Below, piece by piece: positions 42,801 through 49,042 of a DNA stretch of 64,000 bases (the first letter of the stretch is position 1; every line of letters starts with the position of its first letter). The notes below the pieces were generated by a model. The model was not told the origin of the DNA. It made no database searches and saw nothing but the letters and a program-made list of their open reading frames with translations. A program made the translations under genes and the position numbers. The stretch comes from an uncultured Oscillospiraceae bacterium (lineage in GTDB: Bacteria > Bacillota > Clostridia > Oscillospirales > Oscillospiraceae): the NCBI GenBank assembly GCA_934561175.1, contig CAKTFW010000003.1, positions 7,613 through 71,612 of the forward strand. The letters are read 5' to 3'.

Positions 42801-43829
42801 ACCGGCTGGATCAATCCCCGCGAATCCAAGCCCGGCGCGGAGACTACCGTGGAATTTGATCTCTCCAACGCAGCCTTTACCGGCCTGACGCAGGCAAAAA
42901 TCGCCATCGCGGACTACGCCGATAATCAGTATGTCTCCGACTGGTACTCTCTGAAGGGCGCAACTGTCGTGCAGCCCACCTCGGTCACGCTGGACCGGGA
43001 GCAGGTCTCTATGACCGAAGGCACGCAGACCACGCTGAAAGCCACGGTTCTGCCGGAAAACGCCTCCAACCGCACCGTAACCTGGACCAGCTCCAACGAC
43101 ACAGTCGCCGCGGTGGACGCCTCCGGCACATTGACCGCCAAGCAGGCGGGCACTGCCGTGATTACCGCCACCACCTCCAACGGCCTGAAGGCCACCTGCC
43201 AGGTCACCGTCACCGCGGCGGCGCAGGGCAAAGCGCTGGCCTCCCTGTCCGCACCCAAGCGGGCGGAGAGCGGCACGGCGATCCCCTTCTCCTTCCAGAT
43301 GGAACAGATGACCGGCGTAGCCACCGTATCGTTCACCTTTGAGCGGGACAGCGGCCTTACCGGCGGCACTGCAACCGGTAAGAACGGCTTCACCTCCCTG
43401 GGCGTCCAGTGGGACGGCAATCAGGGTGTTCTGGCACTGAGCTATCTGGGCGGCGGCGCAGGCGGCACGCTGACGCGGAGTCAGCTGACCGAACTGGCAA
43501 AACTGACGCTGAAAGCAGAAGCAGACAGCGGAAACCTCGGAATCAAGCTCACCGGCGTCAGCGTCTGCGGCTATGACGCCGACGGCAAAGCCATCTATCT
43601 GGATAGCGGCATCAAAACCGACCGGGCGGAAGTCGCCGTCGGCGCCGCAACCAACTACGATCTGAACGGCGACGGTGTAGTGGACCTGCTAGACATTGCC
43701 TACTGCCAGACCTACTACCGCGCCACCTCCACGGACAGCACCTGGGCACAGGCGCAGCACTGCGATCTGGACGGCAGCAGCACCGTGGACATTCAGGACC
43801 TGATTCTGATTCTCCAAAATTTCACCTGA
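39828..43829 (+). CDS. Secreted subtilisin-like protease (S8, lactocepin-type) with Big_2, cohesin-like and dockerin modules
   Basis: A 1333-residue exported protease. Signal peptide to about residue 29; inhibitor-I9-like propeptide at about 55-155; S8 catalytic domain at about 185-670 with Asp195 (AILDTGLEIDHE), His262 (HYHGTHVAG) and Ser587 (GTSMAAPH), and a protease-associated domain inserted at about 430-535 as in lactocepins. Then come Fn3-like domains, a Big_2 domain at about 1046-1130, a cohesin-like module and a C-terminal dockerin (DLNGDGVVDLLD, with a weaker second loop DLDGSSTVDIQD). The start at 39828 follows ACGAGGT. It is divergent from the LRR-dockerin genes. The second dockerin loop lacks a glycine-aspartate pair and may bind calcium poorly. 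Confidence 0.92.
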   Translation: MTFQKLRRLGAAALALVMSVQLCIPAFAAQNSAVMDTASLFQKEEVTPNELRANDQVRIVVELEDAPLLANTYAMQSFESTSDYLASAQAQSRERALSARRNQVIRTLNSSGMDLQVNQAYSAVFNGFSVTAAYGDLEDIQNTAGVKDAFVAECHALVEPLDADMQLADSLPMIGGDILHDHQYTGKGTVVAILDTGLEIDHEAFQGQVNNSKYDQSDINDLIQNNSLTIGKLSAKSVYHSSKIPFAFDYRGSDTGVSGHYHGTHVAGIIGANSGNTVTGVAPDAQFLIMKVFDDEGTGAYDDDILSALDDAVKLGADAINMSLGSTAGFSTAATKSMNAVYQRVKDAGINLMCAAGNDYSSTHEGASGNDLPLTTNPDNGTVGSPSTYAAALSVASVNNTKSTSAYFVVGTEKIPYNDSAEDAGATKFSSLSGTFSYVDCGYGGSADFSESLTGKIALIQRGGEENGEPLSFQQKEANALSHGAKAVVIYDNVDGASVNMATDYKIPCVFISKADGAKMLAQSEKKLETASTYIGQFSDIYSGQMSDFSSWGVTPDLKLKPEITAPGGNIYSTMKNNSYGSLSGTSMAAPHLAGAAAVLDQYINEKLDGLNMTNPERSALVENLLMSTAIPVRDENGNEASPRKQGAGLIHLDKATAAKAYLSGTDGGRPKAETGESKQGQWSFSFQINRLQGTASIPYNLSVSVLTESVVTENGKSYIAQQSRPLTAEEYILTAPTTLTLGQDSQTANVTLALTETGKKNLDRDFPNGIFVEGFVTLTPTGGDETVALSLPFMGFYGDWSKAPLFDATSYSGEEPNVTDMWLGAFDNRTGGGYQLGTPLYGDAYSFFDADKIAINSDTSQNVTAVCALLRNADTLTFSVTNSDDALVYTETTKQATKSYYSSQSFYTPMAKKGFIPVDEWNAPLPDGQYTYTVSGEVDDETQSISFPLTIDNEAPQVIRSEIDGAIWCVTVKDNHYVQAVGATVGSTPLTGWINPRESKPGAETTVEFDLSNAAFTGLTQAKIAIADYADNQYVSDWYSLKGATVVQPTSVTLDREQVSMTEGTQTTLKATVLPENASNRTVTWTSSNDTVAAVDASGTLTAKQAGTAVITATTSNGLKATCQVTVTAAAQGKALASLSAPKRAESGTAIPFSFQMEQMTGVATVSFTFERDSGLTGGTATGKNGFTSLGVQWDGNQGVLALSYLGGGAGGTLTRSQLTELAKLTLKAEADSGNLGIKLTGVSVCGYDADGKAIYLDSGIKTDRAEVAVGAATNYDLNGDGVVDLLDIAYCQTYYRATSTDSTWAQAQHCDLDGSSTVDIQDLILILQNFT

Positions 43830-43842
43830 ATTCTTTCAATGC

Positions 43843-43877
43843 AAAAGGCTCCCGACTTTTGTTGTCGGGAGCCTTTT
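43843..43877 (+). terminator. Terminator of the protease gene
   Basis: AAAAGGCTCCCGAC/GTCGGGAGCCTTTT stem with a 7-base loop. Confidence 0.88.
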
Positions 43878-43888
43878 GTATTTGAGAT

Positions 43889-43925
43889 AAAAAAGTCCCG
43901 ACAGGCACCAATGCCTGCCGGGACT
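43889..43925 (-). terminator. Terminator of the small membrane protein gene
   Basis: Minus strand AGTCCCGGCAGGCA-TTGG-TGCCTGTCGGGACT followed by a T-run. Confidence 0.88.
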
Positions 43926-43969
43926 CCGGATTTTTGTTTGAACCGTGGAAGCGCTGCTTCCACCGCCAT

Positions 43970-44125
43970 TTACTCTACATCTGCGTAATCGTCATATTCG
44001 GACGGGCGGCGTTTGGACGAGCAGCCCAGCGTCAGTCTGTCCCAAAAGCCAATCATCAGGCAAATCGTGCCTGCCAGCGCCAGCGAAGCGCCTACGATCT
44101 TCAGAATAAAGCGTGCCAGTTTCAT
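43970..44125 (-). CDS. Small membrane protein, unknown
   Basis: A 51-residue protein with one membrane helix (KIVGASLALAGTICLMIGFW) and a charged tail ending in acidic and tyrosine residues (SEYDDYADVE). CGGAGGAG lies 7 bases before the ATG, it has its own promoter and a strong terminator, so it is probably real although short. Similar short anchored proteins occur widely in Clostridia; no function is known. Confidence 0.65.
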   Translation of the reverse strand: MKLARFILKIVGASLALAGTICLMIGFWDRLTLGCSSKRRPSEYDDYADVE

Positions 44126-44170
44126 TGGATCTCCTCCGTTCCGCGTGTATCGTTTTCTACTGTGTTGTTT

Positions 44171-44199
44171 ATTATACCCTGCCAAAGATTATTTGGCAA
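44171..44199 (-). promoter_or_regulatory. Promoter of the small membrane protein gene
   Basis: Minus strand TTGCCA (44194-44199, within the end of the upstream gene), 17-bp spacer, TATAAT (44171-44176). Confidence 0.7.
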
Positions 44200-44575
44200 C
44201 CGCTTTTTGCGGATTTTGTTCCAGCCATGCGTCCAGCCGCTCCACCAGCTCCACCTGAAACGATGGTTCCATCACAAGCCGCCGCGACATTCCGCATCCG
44301 GCCTCACAGACCACATAAACTGCCTTGCCGCCCAACCCTGCCAGGCGCACCGGCGCTTCGCCGGGATATCCCGGCTCATAATCCCCGATCATGGCAATGG
44401 AACGCGGCAGCAAAAGCAGCTGAATTTCCCGATCTACAAAGGCATCCCCTGCGATGTAGCGCACCGGCCGGCCCTGATAGCTGTCCGGCACCCGTACCGT
44501 GGTACTCTGACCCGTGTAGTCCACAACGCCGGCCGCACCATCTTCAAAAATTTTCAGTTCCAGTCCTTCGGTCAT
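44189..44575 (-). CDS. Small cytoplasmic protein with one LRR-like unit
   Basis: A 128-residue soluble protein with no signal peptide. A segment near residues 20-70 (VRVPDSYQGRPVRYIAGDAF and then LLLPRSIAMIGD) has the rhythm of a single BspA-type leucine-rich repeat (xxIGxxAFxxxxxLxxxxLPxSxxxIG). The rest has two cysteines (CEAGCG) and a helical C-terminus. GGAGGT precedes the ATG at 44575. Function unknown; its relation to the large secreted LRR proteins next door may be coincidence. Confidence 0.7.
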   Translation of the reverse strand: MTEGLELKIFEDGAAGVVDYTGQSTTVRVPDSYQGRPVRYIAGDAFVDREIQLLLLPRSIAMIGDYEPGYPGEAPVRLAGLGGKAVYVVCEAGCGMSRRLVMEPSFQVELVERLDAWLEQNPQKAVAK

Positions 44576-44618
44576 CTGGCCACCTCCGCTGCAAAACGCT
44601 CCAAGAAAAGGATGTTTT

Positions 44619-44647
44619 ATTATAACATACCGCAGCAATACTGTCCA
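44619..44647 (-). promoter_or_regulatory. Promoter of the LRR-like small protein gene
   Basis: Minus strand TGGACA, 17-bp spacer, TATAAT with TG extension. Confidence 0.65.
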
Positions 44648-44658
44648 GAAAATCGCAC

Positions 44659-44686
44659 TTGCGAAATCCTATAAATGGTGTACAAT
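44659..44686 (+). promoter_or_regulatory. Promoter of the THF riboswitch-folT-azlCD unit
   Basis: TTGCGA (44659-44664), 16-bp spacer, TACAAT (44681-44686), ending 16 bases before the riboswitch. Confidence 0.65.
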
Positions 44687-44702
44687 ATACCCATCTTAAT
44701 AT

Positions 44703-44820
44703 TGGCAGAGTAGAAATCTGCGGGTTTGCCGGCCCTGCCGGCCCAGTGCCCGAAGGACGGGGAGTTGTCTTCGGGACGAAAAGCAATCCGCTTGCCGTGC
44801 AGATTTCGCATCCCGCTGCT
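44703..44820 (+). promoter_or_regulatory. Tetrahydrofolate riboswitch
   Basis: The element starts GGCAGAGTAG and ends TTTCGCATCCCGCTGC, which match the conserved ends of the folT-type THF riboswitch (GAGAGUAG ... UUGCAUCCGCUC). P2 forms between AAATCTGC and GCAGATTT, P3 between CCCGAAG and CTTCGGG with a GGGGAGTTGT internal loop, followed by CGAAAAGC. An extra GCCGGC-CCT-GCCGGC hairpin is inserted between P2 and P3. Downstream, CTTCTGTTT (about 44831-44839) can pair with the AAACAGGAG Shine-Dalgarno region, so control is probably translational. Confidence 0.9.
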
Positions 44821-44870
44821 GCACGCAGGTCTTCTGTTTGCGGCAACACGCCAAAACAGGAGGTCTTTTC

Positions 44871-45473
44871 ATGTCAACCACATCATCCACCGGCTACTGG
44901 CGCGCCGCCGCAGCCGAAATCCGCAGCCTGCGCAAGCTGGTATTCGCCGCACTGATCGTGGCGCTGTGTCTGGCGATTAAAAGCCTGCGCGTCCCGGTCG
45001 GTGAAAATCTCAATATCTATTTCACTTTTCTGCCCCGTGCCTTTGGTGCGGCAATTTATGGTCCCATCATGGGGCTTCTGGTCGGCGCGGTTGGCGACAC
45101 ACTGGGCTACCTGATGGATCCCTTCGGGCCTTACTTCCCCGGCTATCTGCTCTCGGAAATGGCTGGGAACTTTATCTTTGGCCTGGTACTCTACCGCCGC
45201 CGGATCACCATTGTACGGCTGATTGCAGCCCGCGGCATCATCAACTACGGCGTGAATGTCGCGATGGGCAGCCTGTGGAGCCAGATTCTCTATGGCAAGG
45301 GGTATCTCTACTACCTGGTCAAAAGTCTGGTGAAAAACACCCTGCTGCTGCCGGTGGAATCGGTACTGCTGGTGCTGCTGTTCGGGTTGACTCTGCGGCA
45401 TCTGGAACACGCCGGTATGATTCCCCCGCGGTCTGAAAAAGACCATAAATGGCGGTTCCTGCCGCCTGTTTGA
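44871..45473 (+). CDS. folT: Folate ECF transporter S component
   Basis: A 200-residue membrane protein with six helices, of the FolT substrate-binding family of energy-coupling factor transporters. The segment MGLLVGAVGDTLGYLMDPFGPYFPGYLLSEMAGNFIFGLVLYR is highly typical of FolT. It would capture folates with a shared EcfAAT module encoded elsewhere. CAGGAGG is 8 bases before the ATG. The THF riboswitch directly upstream supports the substrate. azlC follows after 29 bases. Confidence 0.93.
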   Translation: MSTTSSTGYWRAAAAEIRSLRKLVFAALIVALCLAIKSLRVPVGENLNIYFTFLPRAFGAAIYGPIMGLLVGAVGDTLGYLMDPFGPYFPGYLLSEMAGNFIFGLVLYRRRITIVRLIAARGIINYGVNVAMGSLWSQILYGKGYLYYLVKSLVKNTLLLPVESVLLVLLFGLTLRHLEHAGMIPPRSEKDHKWRFLPPV

Positions 45474-45502
45474 TTTTATCCCCGGAGGCGATTCGCAACG
45501 CT

Positions 45503-46219
45503 ATGAAACACTCCCCCTCGGTACTCCGCGCAGCCTTTCCCCTGACGCTCCCTGTGATGGCGGGCTATCTTGTGCTCGGCATGGGATTTGGCATTCTGCT
45601 GCAAAGCAAGGGCTACCACTTCCTCTGGGCCATCGTAATGAGCCTGACCATCTATGCCGGTTCCATGCAGTATGTGGCTGTCGACCTGATTTCCGGCGGC
45701 GCATCGCTGATTGCAACCGCACTGATGACCCTGATGGTCAACGCCCATCATCTGTTCTACGGTCTCTCCATGCTGGAAAAATTCCAGCCTCTTGGGAAAA
45801 AACGCCCCATCCTGATCTTTGAGCTGACCGACGAAACCTATTCCATCCTGTGCAGCCAGGAACCGCCGGAAGGAATCGATCGCGGCCGCTTTTACCTGTG
45901 CATCTCGATGCTTGATCAGCTCTATTGGATTGTCGGCTCCGCCGCGGGCGCCATTCTCGGCGCGCTGCTTCCCATTGACTTTACCGGTGTCGATTTTGCC
46001 ATGACGGCGCTGTTTCTGGTCATCATCACTGACCAGTGGCGCAGCGCGCAGGCGCACCATCTGCCGGCCATCACCGGCATCGCCGCCTCCGTGCTCTGCT
46101 TGGTGATCTTTGGCCCGGATTCTTTTATTATCCCCGCCATGCTCGTCATCACGATACTGCTGACGCTGCTGCGGAAGCATCTGGATCCGGAAGAAGCGGA
46201 GGTAGATGCCAATGTCTAA
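45503..46219 (+). CDS. azlC: Branched-chain amino acid exporter AzlC
   Basis: A 238-residue membrane protein of the AzlC family, which with AzlD exports branched-chain amino acids. The opening FPLTLPVMAGYLVLGMGFGIL, SLTIYAGSMQYVAV and MTLMVNAHHLFYGLSMLEKF motifs are characteristic. GGAGG lies somewhat far (about 14 bases) from the ATG at 45503. Cotranscribed with folT and overlapping azlD, so its expression may be tied to folate status. Confidence 0.94.
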   Translation: MKHSPSVLRAAFPLTLPVMAGYLVLGMGFGILLQSKGYHFLWAIVMSLTIYAGSMQYVAVDLISGGASLIATALMTLMVNAHHLFYGLSMLEKFQPLGKKRPILIFELTDETYSILCSQEPPEGIDRGRFYLCISMLDQLYWIVGSAAGAILGALLPIDFTGVDFAMTALFLVIITDQWRSAQAHHLPAITGIAASVLCLVIFGPDSFIIPAMLVITILLTLLRKHLDPEEAEVDANV

Positions 46220-46541
46220 TCTTCACGCTGCCGCGCAGATCGCGGTTATGACACTGTGCACCATACTGCTCCGATTTCTGCCCTTCTGGCTCTTCCCAGC
46301 CGGGCGGAAAACGCCGAAATACATTCTCTATCTCGGCCGGGTTCTGCCCTTTGCCGTCATGGGAATGCTGGTGGTCTACTGTTATAAGAACATCTCGCTG
46401 CTCTCGTGGCCCCACGGCCTGCCGGAGCTGCTGGCCGGTACCGCCGTAGTGCTCTCTTATCTCTGGAAGCGCAACACGCTGATCAGCATCGGCGCCGGTA
46501 CGGTGTTCTACATGTTCCTGATTCAATTTGTCTTTGCCTGA
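46212..46541 (+). CDS. azlD: Branched-chain amino acid exporter subunit AzlD
   Basis: A 109-residue protein with three or four helices, of the AzlD family (TILLRFLPFWLFP near residue 20, LGRVLPFAVMGMLVVYC, then LLAGTAVVLSYLWKRNTLISI). It overlaps azlC by 8 bases. Start is ATG at 46212, 9 bases after GGAGG; an ATG at 46206 is closer. Forms the transporter with AzlC. Confidence 0.92.
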   Translation: MSNLHAAAQIAVMTLCTILLRFLPFWLFPAGRKTPKYILYLGRVLPFAVMGMLVVYCYKNISLLSWPHGLPELLAGTAVVLSYLWKRNTLISIGAGTVFYMFLIQFVFA

Positions 46542-46547
46542 AAAAAC

Positions 46548-46585
46548 GGAGTCGGTTAACAAAACAGTTAACCGGCTCCATTTTT
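46548..46585 (+). terminator. Terminator of folT-azlCD
   Basis: GGAGTCGGTTAAC/GTTAACCGGCTCC stem with a 6-base loop, then ATTTTT; it also lies at the 3' end of the convergent chromate-type gene. Confidence 0.85.
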
Positions 46586-47204
46586 ATGCACCTGCAAAGG
46601 AAAATACAATGCCTACAACCGCACTGGCCGCAAGAAATACGGCCGGATGCAGTTTTTTCAGCGGCTTCCAGTTGGTTAAAACCAGCAAAATTGCAGTCAA
46701 CGCAATCTCTTTCCACTGGAACAGGCCGCCGCTTTCCACGATCTGCGGAATCTCCAGCTGCAGCCCGGCAAACAGTGGAATCTCCACCGTTTGCAGATTC
46801 ATCAGCGTCGATTCCAGCACGGAGATTGCCGCTGATGCAATCAACGCCGCCGAAGCTGCCCGCAGGCCATACATCGCCGCCATCACATACTTGTTATCCC
46901 GAAACCGCTTGAGGAACTGCGCAATAATCAGAATGACAATAATCGACGGCGTCGCAAGTCCCAGTGTGGCAACAATGCTACCGGGCACCCCGGCCATTTG
47001 GAAGCCGACATAGCTCGCCATATTGACGCCAATCGGCCCCGGCGTCGATTCTGAAACCGCCAGCATATTCAAAATATCCAACTGGGTAAACCAGCCGGTA
47101 CGATCAGCCAGTGTCTGCAGGAAGGGAATGGTCGCCATACCACCGCCAATTGCGAACAGGCCGACCTTCAGATACTCATAATACAAACGAAGCAGCAGAA
47201 TCAT
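46584..47204 (-). CDS. Chromate transporter-type protein, half-size (second gene)
   Basis: A 206-residue membrane protein of the short chromate ion transporter (CHR) family: KVGLFAIGGGMATIPFL near residue 15 and the STPGPIGVNMASYVG motif near 55, then LATPSIIVILIIAQFLKRF. Short CHR proteins work as pairs, one with each topology. It overlaps the other half by an ATGA stop-start. The substrate may be chromate or another anion. Confidence 0.93.
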   Translation of the reverse strand: MILLLRLYYEYLKVGLFAIGGGMATIPFLQTLADRTGWFTQLDILNMLAVSESTPGPIGVNMASYVGFQMAGVPGSIVATLGLATPSIIVILIIAQFLKRFRDNKYVMAAMYGLRAASAALIASAAISVLESTLMNLQTVEIPLFAGLQLEIPQIVESGGLFQWKEIALTAILLVLTNWKPLKKLHPAVFLAASAVVGIVFSFAGA

Positions 47205-47764
47205 TTCAGCTTTCCCCTCCCTTTCCACAGGGCAATGCCGCAGAAAGCCGCGCCAAATACCGCAAGCACTGGCGAGAGATTGGTAAAGGTGCCGAGCAGC
47301 AGCACAACAAAAAAGATGATGAATGCCGGGACATCCACCAACGCGCCCTTAAACAGCTTGATCGTCGCATTGAGGATCAGCACACAAACGCAGGCGCGCA
47401 CACCTGCAAAGGCATTGCGCACCACCGGATAGGATGCAAAATTGGACAGGAACGCGGCAATGACCGAAATAATCACAATCGACGGAAACAAAATTCCCAG
47501 CGTCGCCACCGTGCCGCCGAGATTGCCCCGGCGCTTGGCTCCGATAAAAGTCGCCGTATTGACCGCAATGACGCCCGGCGTACACTGGCTGATGGCGTAA
47601 TAATCCGCAATTTCCTCCGAGGTCACCCAATGCCGTTTGTCCACCAGTTCCCGCTCCAGAATCGGCAGCATGGCGTAGCCGCCGCCGAACATCACACATC
47701 CAATCCGCGCGAACAGGAAAAACAGCTCTGCAAGCTCCCGCACACCAGATTCCTCCTTCTTCAT
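47201..47764 (-). CDS. Chromate transporter-type protein, half-size (first gene)
   Basis: A 187-residue short CHR membrane protein: FARIGCVMFGGGYAMLPILERELV near residue 20, ISQCTPGVIAVNTATFIG near 58, and LFPSIVIISVIAAFL. With the following gene it makes a complete CHR pair. Its ATG overlaps the stop of a 57-residue membrane protein gene (ATGA). Confidence 0.93.
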   Translation of the reverse strand: MKKEESGVRELAELFFLFARIGCVMFGGGYAMLPILERELVDKRHWVTSEEIADYYAISQCTPGVIAVNTATFIGAKRRGNLGGTVATLGILFPSIVIISVIAAFLSNFASYPVVRNAFAGVRACVCVLILNATIKLFKGALVDVPAFIIFFVVLLLGTFTNLSPVLAVFGAAFCGIALWKGRGKLK

Positions 47765-47934
47765 AACAGAATCAACAGTGCAAGTGCTGAAAACGCCGCC
47801 AGCGCAGCAATACCGCCCACCAGCATCACCGTACGCTCCCGTCGGGTTAGTTTTGCGCGCAGCACAATACTGCTGACCAGCGCCACCAACCCTGCCAACG
47901 AGGCGATCTCACACAAAAAGCCAAGAAAAATCAC
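47761..47934 (-). CDS. Tiny membrane protein coupled to the chromate-type transporter
   Basis: A 57-residue protein starting at a GTG with GGAGG 7 bases upstream. It has two hydrophobic segments (IFLGFLCEIASLAGLVALVS and the C-terminal VGGIAALAAFSALALLILL) around a basic centre (AKLTRRERT), so it is a hairpin membrane protein. It ends in a TGA that overlaps the ATG of the first chromate-type gene, and starts 15 bases after birA. Its translation would couple directly to the transporter, suggesting an accessory or assembly subunit; this is inference. Confidence 0.6.
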   Translation of the reverse strand: MIFLGFLCEIASLAGLVALVSSIVLRAKLTRRERTVMLVGGIAALAAFSALALLILL

Positions 47935-47949
47935 CCATGCTCCTCCTCA

Positions 47950-48936
47950 TCAAACATAGCCGTACAGGCCGCGCACCGACACTTCACCGGAAAAAATCCG
48001 TTCCCTCCGGCCATCCGGATAAGAGACCAGCAGCGCCGCGTCCTCATCCACACCGTCGCAATGCGCCGGTTCCGCGTGCTCGCCGCGCAGGATCTGCACC
48101 TCGCGCCCAATGGTCAGGCAATCCGCCCGGTAGCGGTCAATCCATACTGCCTTTTCCGTCAGGTAAGTTTCCGCCATCCGGCTCAGGCTGCGGATCAGCG
48201 CCGCTGCAAGCGCGGCGCGCTGCACCTTCTGTCCGGTTGCCATCAGCAGAGAGGTCGCGACCGGCTGCACCTCCGGCGGGAAATCCTCCAGCTTCTGGTT
48301 GACATTGATGCCAATGCCGATCACCACATAAGAGACCGTTCCGGCCTCCGCCTCCAGCGACAGCTCCGTCAAAATCCCGCTGAGCTTCCGCCCGTTCAGC
48401 ACCAGATCGTTGGTCCACTTAATACCGGGCCGGACGCCGCAGACCTCCAGGATCGCATCACAGGTTGCCACCGCGACGCAGGCCGTCAGGGCGGCAAGCC
48501 GGTCTGGCGCTGCATCCGGCCGCAGCAGCAGTGAAAAATACAGCCCCGTCCCAGCTTTGGAGCTGAAGCTGCGCCCCAGCCGTCCACGACCGCCGGTCTG
48601 CTCGTTGGCCATAACCACGGTGCCCGACGGTGCACCGTCGGCCCCCAGCTGCTTTGCCAGATTATTGGTGGAATCCACCGTCTCCCGCAGCACAATCTGA
48701 TCCGCCCAGGGATGCGGCCCCAATGCAGCGCGCAGCTGTTCCTGCGTCAGTACATCCGGGCAGGCGCGCAGGCGATAGCCCCGGTTGGTCACCGAATCAA
48801 TCTCATAGCCCGCCTCCTGTAGCGCCTTCACCTTTTTCCACACCGCAGCGCGGGAAACCCCAAGCTGGTTGGAAATGGCCTGTCCGGACAGAAATCCGTC
48901 GGCATGCAGCAAAAGTTCCAGCACCTCGTTTGCCAA
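47950..48936 (-). CDS. birA: Biotin--protein ligase / biotin operon repressor
   Basis: A 328-residue bifunctional enzyme. The N-terminal winged helix (GFLSGQAISNQLGVSRAAVWKKV) is followed by the ligase domain: STNNLAKQL, the GGRGRLGRSFSS biotinyl-5'-AMP loop, KWTNDLVLNGRKLSGIL and GIGINVN. The C-terminal SH3-like domain ends GEVSVRGLYGYV. It attaches biotin to carboxylase BCCP and may also repress biotin genes. Start is taken as TTG at 48936 with GGAGG 8 bases upstream. First gene of an operon with the chromate-type transporter. Confidence 0.96.
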   Translation of the reverse strand: MANEVLELLLHADGFLSGQAISNQLGVSRAAVWKKVKALQEAGYEIDSVTNRGYRLRACPDVLTQEQLRAALGPHPWADQIVLRETVDSTNNLAKQLGADGAPSGTVVMANEQTGGRGRLGRSFSSKAGTGLYFSLLLRPDAAPDRLAALTACVAVATCDAILEVCGVRPGIKWTNDLVLNGRKLSGILTELSLEAEAGTVSYVVIGIGINVNQKLEDFPPEVQPVATSLLMATGQKVQRAALAAALIRSLSRMAETYLTEKAVWIDRYRADCLTIGREVQILRGEHAEPAHCDGVDEDAALLVSYPDGRRERIFSGEVSVRGLYGYV

Positions 48937-48966
48937 GCTACCGCCTCCCTGCAAAAATATGGGTTT

Positions 48967-48995
48967 ATTGTACAACGAAACGCCGGCAATATCAA
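48967..48995 (-). promoter_or_regulatory. Promoter of the birA operon
   Basis: Minus strand TTGATA (48990-48995), 17-bp spacer, TACAAT (48967-48972). Confidence 0.7.
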
Positions 48996-49010
48996 CCGGC
49001 AGAAAATATC

Positions 49011-49034
49011 CCCCGTCCGGCGCTGCCGGGCGAG
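49011..49034 (-). terminator. Probable terminator of the phosphodiester glycosidase gene
   Basis: Minus strand CCCTCGCCCGGC pairs imperfectly with GCCGGACGGGGG, followed by ATATTTT. Confidence 0.55.
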
Positions 49035-49042
49035 GGATTGTT

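Noticed and set aside
35221..43829. Cellulosome proper
   Set aside because: No glycoside hydrolase or cellulose-binding module of cellulase type is present; only dockerins, LRR, protease and SLH domains.
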